Shown here one piece after another: positions 21,860 through 30,839 of a stretch of 55,807 bases of DNA; within the stretch, counting starts at the first letter, position 1; each line of letters starts with the position of its first letter. The notes under the pieces are model-generated. The model was not told the origin of the DNA, made no database searches, and saw only the letters and a list, made by a program, of their open reading frames with translations. The stretch comes from Betaproteobacteria bacterium (lineage in GTDB: Bacteria > Pseudomonadota > Gammaproteobacteria > Burkholderiales > SG8-39): positions 1 through 55,807 of the forward strand of contig JAOUIL010000013.1 of NCBI GenBank assembly GCA_029883975.1. Reading direction: 5' to 3'. The translations under genes were made by a program, and so were the position numbers.

Positions 21860-23046
21860 GCACGCCCCAGCACGAGGCTGCAATTCGTGCCGCCGAAGCC
21901 GAACGAGTTGCTGAGCACGCGGCGCACTGACGCGTCGCGGCTCTCGCGCACGTAGCATGCGCGCAGCGCCGGATCGGGCGCCGTCGTGTTGGCCCCGCCC
22001 GGAATGAAGCCGTGGCGCAGCGCCAGGGCGGCGATCACCGCCTCGACGGCGCCGGCCGCGCCCAGCGTGTGGCCGGTGGCGCCCTTGGTCGAGCTGCAGG
22101 GCGTGGACGTGCCGAACACCTCGACCATCGCGCGGTCTTCCGCGGCGTCGTTGCTGGGCGTGGCGGTGCCGTGCAGGTTCACGTAGTCGATATCGCGCGC
22201 GGCGAGGCGCGCGTCGGCCAGCGCCGCCTGCATGGCGAGACGCGCGCCCAGGCCCTCGGGGTGCGGCGCCGACATGTGGTGGGCGTCGCTCGACTCGCCC
22301 ACGCCGAGCACGGCGATGGCGTCGGCGGGCGCCGCCGCGGCGAGCGGCTCGAGCAGCGCGAAGGCCGCCGCCTCGCCGATCGACAGGCCGCTGCGCGCGC
22401 GGTCCCAGGGGCGGCAGGGCTCGCGCGCGAGCAGCTCGAGCGAATTGAACCCGTACAGTGTCGTCAGGCAAAGGCTGTCCACCCCGCCCACCACGGCGGC
22501 GCCGATCAGCCCGGCCTCGATCATGCGTGCGGCCGTGCCGAACACTTTCGCGCTCGAGGAGCAGGCTGTGGACACCGTCCAGGCCGGGCCGGCGAGCCCG
22601 AGCCGCGCGCGCACGTAACCGGTGACGGAGTAGGTGTTGTGCGTGCGCGCGTAGTCGAAGTCCGCGGGCAGCGTGCCATCCAGCGGCGCGCGGCGGCGGT
22701 AGGCGAGCTCGGTCTGCAGGATCCCGGAGGTGCTCGTGCCGAGAAACACGCCCACGCGCTGCGCGCCGTGGCGCGCGGCCGCGGCGCCGACCGCGGCGGC
22801 GAAGCCGTCCTGCGTGAGCGCAAGCTCGGCGAGGCGATTGTTGCGGCAGTCCCACGCCGCGAGCGCCCCCGGCAGGCGCACCTCGTCCACGTTGGCGATC
22901 TCGCCGATGCAGGTGTCAAGCGCCGCGGACTCGAACTGGCGCGCGGCGAGACCGCTGGCGCGGCGCTGCAGGGCGTCGAGCGTCGGCCCGCATCCGCGCC
23001 CGAGGCAGCTGGTGAGGGTGTAATGGGACAGTTGCAGCGGCTGCAT
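21856..23046 (-). CDS. Beta-ketoacyl-ACP synthase (polyene KS, FabF-like)
   Basis: A 396-residue condensing enzyme. The catalytic Cys is in VSTACSSSAKVFG near residue 160, the two His are in NLHGTATPSND near residue 297 and GHTLGAAGAVEA near residue 330, and it ends NSFGFGGTNCSLVLGRA as FabF proteins do. Directly followed by the chain length factor gene, so the two probably form the heterodimer that extends the polyene with malonyl-ACP. It starts five bases after the methyltransferase stop. Confidence 0.88.
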   Translation of the reverse strand: MQPLQLSHYTLTSCLGRGCGPTLDALQRRASGLAARQFESAALDTCIGEIANVDEVRLPGALAAWDCRNNRLAELALTQDGFAAAVGAAAARHGAQRVGVFLGTSTSGILQTELAYRRRAPLDGTLPADFDYARTHNTYSVTGYVRARLGLAGPAWTVSTACSSSAKVFGTAARMIEAGLIGAAVVGGVDSLCLTTLYGFNSLELLAREPCRPWDRARSGLSIGEAAAFALLEPLAAAAPADAIAVLGVGESSDAHHMSAPHPEGLGARLAMQAALADARLAARDIDYVNLHGTATPSNDAAEDRAMVEVFGTSTPCSSTKGATGHTLGAAGAVEAVIAALALRHGFIPGGANTTAPDPALRACYVRESRDASVRRVLSNSFGFGGTNCSLVLGRA

Positions 23047-23051
23047 GGAGG

Positions 23052-23732
23052 TCAGTCGTGACGCGGAGCGCGGGCGACGAGCAGGACGTTGGCGAACGGC
23101 GTGCCGCGGCTCATCGGCTCGGCGCGCACCGCGAAGCCGAGCGCCTCCAGCGCGCCGCGCCATTGTGCCACGCTGCGGCAGTGGAAGCGGGTCGCGCCGT
23201 GCCCGCGCGCGCAGGCGACGCACCAATCCGCCCAGTTGCTGAGCAGGAACGGCAGTCCGCCGCCGGCATCGCCGATGCGCAGCAGCAGCGTGCCGCCGGG
23301 GGCGAGCGCGGCGCGCACCCGAGCGAGCACCGCGTCCTGGTCGGCGAGCGGCAGGTAGTGCAGCACGTCGAGGAGGACGACCACGTCCGCGGAGCCGAAC
23401 GGGGCCGTGCGGATGTCGCCTTGCGAGACGCCGCAGTCCCCGCCCAGCGCGCGCCGCGCGCGCTCGACGTCGCGCGCCATCAGCTCGAATCCCCGGTACG
23501 AGGCGAGCCGCGGCTCGCCCGCCGCGTCGAGCAGCGCGCGCAGCAGGCCCTGCCCGCAGCCCAGGTCGAGCAGCCGCGCGCCCTCCGGAATGAGGCGCGC
23601 CTCGAGGAAGTGCCGGAACGCCGGGTCGCGGCCCAGCTTGCCGCGCGCGAAATGCCAGGCGAAGCTCCCCGCCGCGCGATATGGCGCGCTCGCCGCCTCG
23701 ACGAGGCGCGCGTATTGCGCGGCGGCGCTCAA
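23052..23732 (-). CDS. Class I SAM-dependent methyltransferase, polyene locus
   Basis: A 226-residue Rossmann-fold methyltransferase. The SAM-binding motif LLDLGCGQGLLRALLD is near residue 52, VVLLDVLHYLP near residue 110 and APGGTLLLRIGDAGGG near residue 133. The start is inferred as the TTG at 23732 that overlaps the deacetylase stop (TTGA) since it is the only start giving coupling and the expected N-terminus. In aryl-polyene loci a methyltransferase can methylate the aryl head group; the substrate here is not known. Confidence 0.8.
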   Translation of the reverse strand: MSAAAQYARLVEAASAPYRAAGSFAWHFARGKLGRDPAFRHFLEARLIPEGARLLDLGCGQGLLRALLDAAGEPRLASYRGFELMARDVERARRALGGDCGVSQGDIRTAPFGSADVVVLLDVLHYLPLADQDAVLARVRAALAPGGTLLLRIGDAGGGLPFLLSNWADWCVACARGHGATRFHCRSVAQWRGALEALGFAVRAEPMSRGTPFANVLLVARAPRHD

Positions 23733-24556
23733 TCGAGCGCGGCGCGCAGCGTGACCGGCCGCAATCCGGCGGCCGCGATGCGCTCGAGCAGCGGCGGCAG
23801 CGCCTCCAGCACGACCGGGACGCCGCTCGCGGTGCGCGCCGCGTGGCCGTCGTGCAGCAGCAGGATGTCGCCCGCGGCGAGATCCCGGGTGAGGCGTCGC
23901 AGGACGGCGGCCGTATCGGCGCTGACCGTGTCGAAGCCGCGCCGCGTCCAGCTGGCGAGCGTCAGCCCGAGGCGCGCCAGCACGTAGTCGAGAAACGGAT
24001 TGCGTAGCCCCGCGGGGGCGCGAAAGAAGCGCGGCGCGTCGCCGGCGAGCGCGGCGAGCGTCTGCTGCGCGCCGCCGAGCTCCTCGAGATAACGGCCCGG
24101 GCCGAAGAACGCAAAGCCGTGGCTGTGCCGCAGCGAATGGTTTTCCACCGCGTGCCCCGCCTCGACCATGGCGCGCACCAGACGGGGGTGTTGCGCCGCG
24201 CGCTCGCCGATGCAGAAGAACGTCGCGCGCACGCCGGCGCGCGCCAGCAGCTCGAGCACGCCTGGGGTGACCTCCGGGTCGGGGCCGTCGTCCAGCGTGA
24301 GCGCGATTTGACCGCGCGCGGCCGCCGGTGCCGGCAGGCGCGTCCAGTTCGGTCCGAGCAGGCGGCTGCGCGGCAGCAGGCCGCCGGCCGCCAGCAGAGC
24401 CTGGTTCGCGGCGATGGCGCCGAGCGCCCAGCCCCAGTGCTCCGGAGCAGCGGCGAAGCCGGCGAGCGCCGCGCCGTGCAGGAGCACCGAGCCCTGCAGG
24501 TAGCGATTCGGGCGCCACGGCGCGCCCGTGCGCGCCGCCGCGTGCACAAAGGCCAT
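23729..24556 (-). CDS. Membrane-anchored polysaccharide deacetylase (carbohydrate esterase 4), polyene locus
   Basis: A 275-residue protein: about 60 N-terminal residues contain two hydrophobic segments, then a NodB-like domain with all five motifs intact: TLDDGPDP near residue 87, ENHSLRHSH near residue 138 (metal-binding HxxxH), RAPAG near residue 178, RRGFDT near 203 and LLLHDGH near residue 226. It should therefore be an active metal-dependent deacetylase, probably acting on an N-acetylated sugar. It lies between the MMPL exporter and the methyltransferase inside the polyene operon. The start could also be an ATG at 24574, overlapping the exporter gene. I do not recall this class as a standard aryl-polyene gene. 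Confidence 0.83.
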   Translation of the reverse strand: MAFVHAAARTGAPWRPNRYLQGSVLLHGAALAGFAAAPEHWGWALGAIAANQALLAAGGLLPRSRLLGPNWTRLPAPAAARGQIALTLDDGPDPEVTPGVLELLARAGVRATFFCIGERAAQHPRLVRAMVEAGHAVENHSLRHSHGFAFFGPGRYLEELGGAQQTLAALAGDAPRFFRAPAGLRNPFLDYVLARLGLTLASWTRRGFDTVSADTAAVLRRLTRDLAAGDILLLHDGHAARTASGVPVVLEALPPLLERIAAAGLRPVTLRAALD

Positions 24557-24563
24557 GGGCGGA

Positions 24564-26906
24564 TTATCGCGCATCGCCGCGCGCGCCCGCGAGCAGCGCG
24601 GCAAAGGCGAGCGCCAGCAGCGTGCCCGTCGCCACGGTCACGCCGAGTGCGCGCAGCACCGGCACGTGCGAGCTGGCGAGCACGCCGAAGCCGACCACCG
24701 TGGTGGCATTGGCGAGCGCGAGCGAGGCGAGCACGCGCGGCGCGGGCGGGCCCTGCGCGGCGGCATGCTCGAAGAACAGCGCGTAGTTCGAGCCGACCGC
24801 CACCACCAGCAGGAAGCCGACCAGGTGCAGGAGCGTGAGCGGCTCGCCGGCGGCGGCGAGCAGCGCCGCCGTCACCAGCACCGCGGCGCCGAGCGGCGCG
24901 GCCACGCGCCCGACGCGCGCCGCCGAGCGCAGGGCGATCATCAGCAGGAGCAGCACCACCGCCACGCCGGCGGCGGAGAGCGCGATGGCTTCCCCCAGAT
25001 AGGCCGCATAGAGCGCGTCGGCTTCCGCCTTGAGGTCGAGGAATTCCGCGCCGCTGCCGAGCAGCGCCTCGCGCGCCTGGCCGGTATCGATGAACCCGCC
25101 GCCGGAGGGCGGGCCGCGCAGCGGCAGTACGGCGAGCCAGCGCCCGGCCCGGGGCAGGAGCAGCGCGTCGAGCGCGACTCCCAGCCCGGTGCCCTCGAGA
25201 TCTGCGCGCTGCAGGCGCGCGCCCGCGTGCACCTTCGCCACGTCGGCGACGAACGCTTCCAGGCGCGCGGCGCGCAACGGCAGCCCGCGCAGCGCCCGTT
25301 CCAGCCGCGCGCGCAGCTCGCGCAGCGGCGGCAGGCTGGCGGCGCGCGCGCCCTGCGTCGCCTCGCTCGGCAGGTAGGTGGCGGGACTGTCGAATCCGGC
25401 GATCACGCCTTGCGCGACGAGCGGCTGCAGGGCCGTGCCCACGCGCTCGGCGGCGCGCAGCGCCTCCTGCGCGTCGTTGCCCTCCGCGACCACCAGATAG
25501 CGCGCGTCCGGCGCCCCGAGGTCGGCGCGCAGGCGGCCGTCGTAGGCCTGCTCCTCCTCGCTCAGAGTGCTGAGGACGGACAGGCTGCTCGCCCACAGCG
25601 CATCGCGCTTGGCGAGCAGCACCACCGCCGCGGCGATCACCAGCAGCGTGACCACGCCGCGCCAGCGCGGCGCCGCGGCGCACAGGCGCGCCAGGTGCAC
25701 GCCGAACGGCGACAGGTCGCGCACATGAAAGGCGGCCGGGAGCAGGCTGGGCAGCACGAAGCGCGTGAACAGCGCGGCGGCAGCCAGCCCGCAGACGGAG
25801 TACAGGCCGAGCTGGGCGAGGCCGGGAAAGCCCGAGAGCAGCAGGGCGCCGAAGCCGGCGAGCGAGGTGAGCACGCCGAGGCGGATCGTCGGCCAGAACT
25901 CCGCCAGCCAGGCCGCGCGACGCGCCTGCGCGTCCTGCGGCGCGGCCGTCTGCACGAACAGGTACACCGCGTAGTCCACCGCCTCGCCGATGAGGGTGAT
26001 GCCGAAGCCGAGCGTGATGCCGTGCACCACGCCGAAGCCCAGGGCCACCGCCGCGACGCCCGCCAGCGCGCCGCTCAGCACGGGCAGCAGCCCGAAGGCG
26101 AGCGCCGCGGGCGAGCGGTACGCGGCGAGCAGCAGCACGGCCACCAGCGCCATGCCGAGCGCGGCGACGCGCGCCACTTCCTGCTTCATCGTCGCGCGCG
26201 ACTGCACCGCGAACACGCCCGCGCCGCTCATGCGCAGTCGCAGGCCGGACGCGCTGCCGGCGTCGAAAGCGGCGCGCGCGGCCGCCATGGCCGCCGCCTG
26301 CCCATCGGTGTCCGCGCCGCCGGCCGCGGTGCGCGCGAGGAGCACGGCGCGCTCGCCGTCGCGCGACGCCCAGACCCCTTCACGACTCAGTGGCGGCGCC
26401 GAGCCGGCCATGCGCGCCTCGGCAAGGCGGGCCACTTCGCCGGTCGGGTCGCGCGCCAGCAGGGCCTGCGCCAGCCCCCCGGCGGAGGAAGCGACCGTGT
26501 CGAGGTTGTCCACGATCGCTTCGCGCAATCCCCCGGCGCTGAAGCGCTCGGGCGTTACTGCGGGGCTGAGCAGGTAGCGGTGCTCGACCAGCAGACGGCG
26601 CTCGCGCTCGGTGCTGCCGGCGGCGCCGTTGGCCACGTAGGCGAAGCGCGCGTCGGCGCGCAGGCGCTCGGCGAGCGCGCGCGAGGCCGCGGCGCGCGAG
26701 GCCGCATCGCCGCCTTCGATGGCGAGCAGCATGACGCGGCCGACGGCGCCCTCGCGCAGCTGGTCGACGAGCAGCTGCTGGGCGGGGCTGGGCGAGCGCG
26801 GCAGGAAGGCCGACAGGTCGGCCGTGTAGCGCGCGCCGGCGGCGATGGCGGCCGCGGCGACGAGCGCCGCGAGCCAGGCGAGCAGCGGAACGCGCGCGCG
26901 GCTCAA
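24564..26906 (-). CDS. MMPL/RND-superfamily exporter, polyene locus
   Basis: A 780-residue inner-membrane protein with the MMPL layout: one N-terminal helix, a large periplasmic loop (residues 30-235), five to six helices (to about 420), a second loop and a final helix bundle. TLGFGITLIGEAVDYAVYLF near residue 300 and VVAVGSNYALFFEHAA near residue 700 are the conserved transmembrane charged-residue motifs. This matches the exporter of aryl-polyene loci, proposed to move the lipid-linked pigment to the outer membrane together with the LolA-like protein. It overlaps the LolA-like gene by four bases. Confidence 0.87.
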   Translation of the reverse strand: MSRARVPLLAWLAALVAAAAIAAGARYTADLSAFLPRSPSPAQQLLVDQLREGAVGRVMLLAIEGGDAASRAAASRALAERLRADARFAYVANGAAGSTERERRLLVEHRYLLSPAVTPERFSAGGLREAIVDNLDTVASSAGGLAQALLARDPTGEVARLAEARMAGSAPPLSREGVWASRDGERAVLLARTAAGGADTDGQAAAMAAARAAFDAGSASGLRLRMSGAGVFAVQSRATMKQEVARVAALGMALVAVLLLAAYRSPAALAFGLLPVLSGALAGVAAVALGFGVVHGITLGFGITLIGEAVDYAVYLFVQTAAPQDAQARRAAWLAEFWPTIRLGVLTSLAGFGALLLSGFPGLAQLGLYSVCGLAAAALFTRFVLPSLLPAAFHVRDLSPFGVHLARLCAAAPRWRGVVTLLVIAAAVVLLAKRDALWASSLSVLSTLSEEEQAYDGRLRADLGAPDARYLVVAEGNDAQEALRAAERVGTALQPLVAQGVIAGFDSPATYLPSEATQGARAASLPPLRELRARLERALRGLPLRAARLEAFVADVAKVHAGARLQRADLEGTGLGVALDALLLPRAGRWLAVLPLRGPPSGGGFIDTGQAREALLGSGAEFLDLKAEADALYAAYLGEAIALSAAGVAVVLLLLMIALRSAARVGRVAAPLGAAVLVTAALLAAAGEPLTLLHLVGFLLVVAVGSNYALFFEHAAAQGPPAPRVLASLALANATTVVGFGVLASSHVPVLRALGVTVATGTLLALAFAALLAGARGDAR

Positions 26907-27487
26907 CGCGCCCCCGGCAGACGCTGCACGCTCATGAGCGAGCGGTCGCCGTTGGCATGCACGATCTCGACCACCGAGATTTCGGCATGCCGGCCGGCGA
27001 TGCGCACGCGCGCGACCAGGTCCGACATCGCGGGCGTGCGCGGCACCAGCGTGAGCGCCCAGGAGGCCGCGTCCCCCTCCAGCGCCAGCTGGTAGGCGCG
27101 CTCGAGCGCCTCGCGGTCGCCGGCCAGCGTGCCGCGGATGCTCTGCACGAAGGCGGCGACCTCCGGATAGCTGCGCAGGTCGAGCTGCAGGCGGCGCTCG
27201 CCGCGCTCCAGCGTCAGCCTGTCTCCGTCGAGCACCAGCAGCTCGGGGCGCGGGCGCAGGGTGCGCTTTTCCAGCCGGTCGGGCGCCGCGAAGCGCAGCT
27301 CGCCCGAGCTGACCAGCGGCCGCTCGAGCACGCGCACGGTCTTCCTCTCGACGAAGCTGGCGCGCGCCTCGCGCGTCTGCGCGAAGCCGGCAAGCAGCCG
27401 CTCGACGTCCCAGGACGGGGCCGCCGGCGCAGCCGCCGCCCAGGCGAGCAGGACGACGCCGAGCAGGCGTTCAAGCCGCGGCGCCAT
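26903..27487 (-). CDS. LolA-like outer-membrane lipoprotein carrier, polyene locus
   Basis: A 194-residue periplasmic protein with a signal peptide (LLGVVLLAWAAAAPAAPS, cleavage near residue 23) followed by a LolA-type half-barrel: SFVERKTVRVLERPLVSSG near residue 45 and LRPRPELLVLDGDRLTLERG near residue 78. Such proteins accompany the MMPL exporter in aryl-polyene loci and probably carry the lipid product through the periplasm. ATG at 27487 lies inside the preceding acyltransferase gene (17-bp overlap). Confidence 0.8.
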   Translation of the reverse strand: MAPRLERLLGVVLLAWAAAAPAAPSWDVERLLAGFAQTREARASFVERKTVRVLERPLVSSGELRFAAPDRLEKRTLRPRPELLVLDGDRLTLERGERRLQLDLRSYPEVAAFVQSIRGTLAGDREALERAYQLALEGDAASWALTLVPRTPAMSDLVARVRIAGRHAEISVVEIVHANGDRSLMSVQRLPGAR

Positions 27488-28361
27488 CGGCCCAGAAGTC
27501 GTAGAAGTTGAACCAGTTGAACGGCGCGGCGCGGCAGTGCCGCTCGAGGCAGGCGACGTAGGCCGCGAGCGCCGCCTCGGGCCGCGGGCGCGGCGTCGCG
27601 CCGAAATCGGCCAGCGGCTCGAAATGCAGCGCATAGCGCCTGCCGCCGAGGTACAGCCCGGCCATGAACAGCGTGCGACAGCGCAGCATCGCGGCCATGC
27701 GCATCGGCCCGAGCGGGAAGCGCGCCGGCGTGCCCAGGAAGGGCACGCTGCTGGCGCCGCCCTCGGCGAGCGCGCGATCGGCCAGCACGCCCGCGATGCC
27801 CCCGCCTTCGAGGAAGTCGCGCACCCGCAGCATGGCATCCACGCGCCCGAGCGTGATGACGTCCTGCCGGGCGGCCGGGCCGAGCGCGGCGAGCGTCTCG
27901 TTGAGCATGCGCGCATTGTCCTCGTACATCACCATGGCGATGCGCAGGCCGGTGGCGCGGCGCCCCGGGGCGCGCAAGGCCTCGAAGCTGCCCAGGTGCG
28001 CGCCGAGCAGCAGGGCGCCGCGACCGGGCGCGAGCGCCGCGCGCAACGCGTCCTCGCCGTGCACCTCGATGTCGAACTGCTCGAAGCGCTCGTCGAGCAG
28101 ATACACGCGGTCGAGGATGGTGGCGGCGAAGCTGTGGAAGTGCCGGTAGCGCTCGGCGAGCGTGGACGGCCGCCCGAGCACGCGTGCCAGGTAGGCGCCG
28201 GAGGCGCGCCGCTCGCGCGGCGCTAAGGCGAGATAGTAGGCCGTGATCGGATGCAGCACGGCGCGCGCGACGCCCCGGCCCAGCGCGAGCGCGATCCAGC
28301 GCATCAGGCGCAGGATCTGGCGATGGCTGCGCTCGGGCCGCGCGCGCCAGGCAGCCGTCAT
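27471..28361 (-). CDS. LpxL/HtrB-like acyltransferase, polyene locus
   Basis: A 296-residue member of the lipid A late-acyltransferase family: hydrophobic N-terminus, LLGAHLGSFEALR (catalytic H-x4-E, HLGSFE) near residue 118, and VLADRALAEGGASSVPFLG near residue 193. In many aryl-polyene loci this domain is fused behind GT2; here it is a separate gene. It overlaps the FabZ-like gene by four bases (ATGA) and the LolA-like gene downstream. Substrate is inferred, not shown. Confidence 0.83.
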   Translation of the reverse strand: MTAAWRARPERSHRQILRLMRWIALALGRGVARAVLHPITAYYLALAPRERRASGAYLARVLGRPSTLAERYRHFHSFAATILDRVYLLDERFEQFDIEVHGEDALRAALAPGRGALLLGAHLGSFEALRAPGRRATGLRIAMVMYEDNARMLNETLAALGPAARQDVITLGRVDAMLRVRDFLEGGGIAGVLADRALAEGGASSVPFLGTPARFPLGPMRMAAMLRCRTLFMAGLYLGGRRYALHFEPLADFGATPRPRPEAALAAYVACLERHCRAAPFNWFNFYDFWADGAAA

Positions 28362-28633
28362 GCGCGCGCCGCCTGCAGGGTCACGCTCGCCACCAGCTGC
28401 GCGCCGACGCGCAGCTCGAGCCGGGTTGCGCCGGCGCGCCGCACCTCGACCCCTTCCCCCGGCCCGACCGGCCGCAGGAACTTCACCGCGGCGATGCGCG
28501 TGCCCGCGCCGCCGAGCCCGTGCGCGGCGAGCGCCGCTGCGAGCAGCAGCGCGCCGGGCACCACGGGCGCACCGGGAAAATGCCCCGGAAACGCCGGGTG
28601 CGAAGCGGGAAAGCGCAGGGTCGGCTCGCTCAT
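28358..28633 (-). CDS. FabZ-like 3-hydroxyacyl-ACP dehydratase, short
   Basis: A 91-residue single hotdog protein, shorter than FabZ (about 145). It has HPAFPGHFPGAPVVPG at residues 12-27, which matches the FabZ active-site block HFPGxPVxPG with its catalytic His, but the stretch with the usual acidic partner is compressed. It could be a dehydratase that works with the ApeP-like enzyme or an inactive partner. In aryl-polyene loci a hotdog domain sits next to or is fused to the AMP ligase (ApeI type), as here, with a four-base overlap. Confidence 0.75.
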   Translation of the reverse strand: MSEPTLRFPASHPAFPGHFPGAPVVPGALLLAAALAAHGLGGAGTRIAAVKFLRPVGPGEGVEVRRAGATRLELRVGAQLVASVTLQAARA

Positions 28634-29967
28634 CGGCGCGGCGGCACGTGCGCGCGCGCCAGCGCGCGCAGCGCCTCGCGCGGCAGCTTGCCCGTCTGGG
28701 CGCGCGGCAGGCGCTCGAGCAGGACCAGCGGCCGCGGCAGGAAGGCCGGGTCGATGCGCTGGCGCAGCTCGGCAAGCAACGCGGCGCGCGTGAGCGTCGG
28801 CGCGACGACGAATGCGGCCAGCCGCCGCACGTCGGCGCCCGAGTCCTCGTCGGGCATGTAGAACGCGCCGTCGGCCACGCCGGCGATGGCGCGCAGCTGC
28901 GCGTCCAGGTGGGCGAGCGAGGAGCGCTTGCCCGCGACGTTGACCATGTCGGCGACGCGGCCACGCAGCAGGAAGCGGTCCTCGGCCAGCGGCTCGAGGA
29001 CGTCACCGAGCCGCGTGGGCTGCTCGATGTGGCCGCCCTCTGCCCAGGCCTCGCCGTCGCGCACGGACACGCGGATGCCGGGCAGCGTGCGCCACTCGGA
29101 TTCGCGCGCGCTGCGGCGCGTGGCCATCTGGCCGGTTTCCGTGCTGCCGTAGATCTCGAGCAGCGGCGCACCGCAGCGGGCCTCGGCCTGCTCGGCCAGC
29201 CCGGCATCGAGCGGCGCGGTGGCGCACAGCAGCAGGTCGAGCGGCGGCGGGCGCGGCGCATCCTCGAGCAGCGCGCGCAGGTGGAAGGGGGTGGTGACGA
29301 GCGCGCGCGGGCGCGGCACGCGCTCGAGCGCCGCGCACACGTCGCCGGGATAGAACGGCCGCTCCGCGCACAGGGCCCCGCCGCCGCACAGCGCAGCGAG
29401 CACGCTCGATTCGAAGCCGTACATGTGCTGCGGCGGCACGGTCGCCACGATCGCCGGCTGGCGCGGCGCGATGCTCCAGCGCTCCAGCGCGCCGCGCACG
29501 TCGCGCGTCAGCGCGCCCCAATGCTTGGGGTTGGGCGCCGGCGCGCCGGTCGACCCGGACGTGAACACGATGGCGCACAGGTTCGCGGCGGGGATCCGCG
29601 GAACGGCGAATCCGCCCGTGATCGGGCTGTGCGCGGCGCTCACCGGGATCCGCGGCAGGTCGATGGGCGCAGTGCCTTCGTCCGCGAGCACATAGGGCTG
29701 CGCGGCGAACTCGCGCAGCCGGCGCACGGTTTCCGGCGTGTGATCGGGCGGCAGCAGCGTCACCTGCCCGCGCAGCAGCGCGGCGGCGAGGCCCACCGCG
29801 AAGCCGTAGCGGTCCGCGCAGGCATTGAGGACGTGGCCGCGGGCGGGCAGGCGCGCCGCCAGCGCGGCGGCATCGGCGAGGTATTGCGCGGCGCTCACCG
29901 GCTGCGCACCGCGCCACGCGAGCGTCTCGCCGGGCGCCGCGGCGCCGATGAGCGGGATCCCCGTCAC
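28630..29967 (-). CDS. AMP-dependent acyl/aryl-ACP ligase, polyene locus
   Basis: A 445-residue adenylate-forming enzyme. IVFTSGSTGAPAPNPKHWG near residue 132 is the P-loop-like ATP motif, EIYGSTETGQMATR near residue 265 the acid/ATP motif, and GRVADMVNVAGKRSSLAHLD near residue 345 the hinge region; a Lys-containing QTGKLPR near residue 425 completes it. In aryl-polyene systems this enzyme loads the aromatic starter onto ACP. GTG at 29967 is selected because it is just after the upstream stop. Substrate is unknown here, since no ammonia lyase is present to make a cinnamic starter. Confidence 0.84.
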   Translation of the reverse strand: MTGIPLIGAAAPGETLAWRGAQPVSAAQYLADAAALAARLPARGHVLNACADRYGFAVGLAAALLRGQVTLLPPDHTPETVRRLREFAAQPYVLADEGTAPIDLPRIPVSAAHSPITGGFAVPRIPAANLCAIVFTSGSTGAPAPNPKHWGALTRDVRGALERWSIAPRQPAIVATVPPQHMYGFESSVLAALCGGGALCAERPFYPGDVCAALERVPRPRALVTTPFHLRALLEDAPRPPPLDLLLCATAPLDAGLAEQAEARCGAPLLEIYGSTETGQMATRRSARESEWRTLPGIRVSVRDGEAWAEGGHIEQPTRLGDVLEPLAEDRFLLRGRVADMVNVAGKRSSLAHLDAQLRAIAGVADGAFYMPDEDSGADVRRLAAFVVAPTLTRAALLAELRQRIDPAFLPRPLVLLERLPRAQTGKLPREALRALARAHVPPRR

Positions 29968-29977
29968 GCGGGCGGGG

Positions 29978-30523
29978 CTAACGCGGCCCGGCAGGGCTGC
30001 GCGCGATGGAGTCCCAGTACGCGCGCATGCTGCGCAGGACGCCGGACGCGAAGCCGCCGCGCGCCTGCTCGGGGCAGGCGCGCAGCCGGACCACGTACTC
30101 GGCGACGAACATCGCGCCCACCAGCGGCAGCGTGAGCACATTGGCGAACAGCGACCAGGCGCTGAGCGGCGCGGCGACGTAGAGCAGCACCGAGAGCGCC
30201 GCCATCGCGGCGCAGAACAGCGCCCAGGCGAGCGTGACCCGCCGCGTGTACGCGAGCGCGCGCGGGCTGAGCGTGCCGTTCACGGCCCGGGCGAACCGCG
30301 TGACCTGCGCCTCGCGCCCGGGCCGCAGGCTGGCCGCGAACCACGCCGCGAGCGCGACGAACATCGCCACGTGCTGCAGCAGGTAGAGCCAGGGCAGGTA
30401 GGGCGCCAGCGCGCCCAGCGCCTCGCGGCCGCGGGCGGTGGTCAGCCAGTGCCCGAAGGCGGCGTACGCCAGCACCGGCGCTGCGAGCAGCGCGAGCCAG
30501 ACGCCGGTGCGGCCGCGCATCAC
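29978..30523 (-). CDS. COG4648-like membrane protein of the polyene locus
   Basis: A 181-residue integral membrane protein with four hydrophobic stretches (near residues 8-25, 43-65, 108-130 and 133-152) and a basic C-terminus. It shows the short NGTLSPRALAYTRRVTLAW block of the COG4648 family found next to the AMP ligase and ACPs in aryl-polyene loci. Its function is unknown; it may tether the synthase to the membrane. It overlaps the ACP gene by four bases. Confidence 0.7.
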   Translation of the reverse strand: MMRGRTGVWLALLAAPVLAYAAFGHWLTTARGREALGALAPYLPWLYLLQHVAMFVALAAWFAASLRPGREAQVTRFARAVNGTLSPRALAYTRRVTLAWALFCAAMAALSVLLYVAAPLSAWSLFANVLTLPLVGAMFVAEYVVRLRACPEQARGGFASGVLRSMRAYWDSIARSPAGPR

Positions 30524-30819
30524 TTCGTGCGGTTCTGCGCGATGAAGCGGGCGAGGTTGGAGAGCGAGGCGAAAATCACCGTGTTGTCCTCGTGATCCGA
30601 GCGCAGGCGCACGCCGTAGCGCCGCGACACGACGAGCGCGAGCTCGAGGATGTCGATCGAGTCCAGGCCGAGGCCCTCGCCGTACAGCGGCGCCTCGGGC
30701 GCGATGTCCTGCGGCTGGACCTCGAGATTGAGCTCGGCGACGATCAGGCCGGCCAGCTCCCGCAGCAGGGCGGGATCGGCGGCGGGCGCGAGAGGCGCAC
30801 TGCTCGGAACGCTGGACAT
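30520..30819 (-). CDS. Acyl carrier protein 1, polyene locus
   Basis: A 99-residue ACP with the phosphopantetheine-attachment motif GLGLDSIDILELAL (Ser near residue 54) and a flexible, Ala/Pro-rich N-terminal 18 residues. Two ACP genes flank one ketosynthase here (the other is 32102-32356), as in aryl-polyene systems that use two ACPs. DSID rather than DSL is typical of one of the two. Coupled to the downstream membrane gene. Confidence 0.88.
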   Translation of the reverse strand: MSSVPSSAPLAPAADPALLRELAGLIVAELNLEVQPQDIAPEAPLYGEGLGLDSIDILELALVVSRRYGVRLRSDHEDNTVIFASLSNLARFIAQNRTK

Positions 30820-30839
30820 GGACGAAGTCTAGCGGCTGC

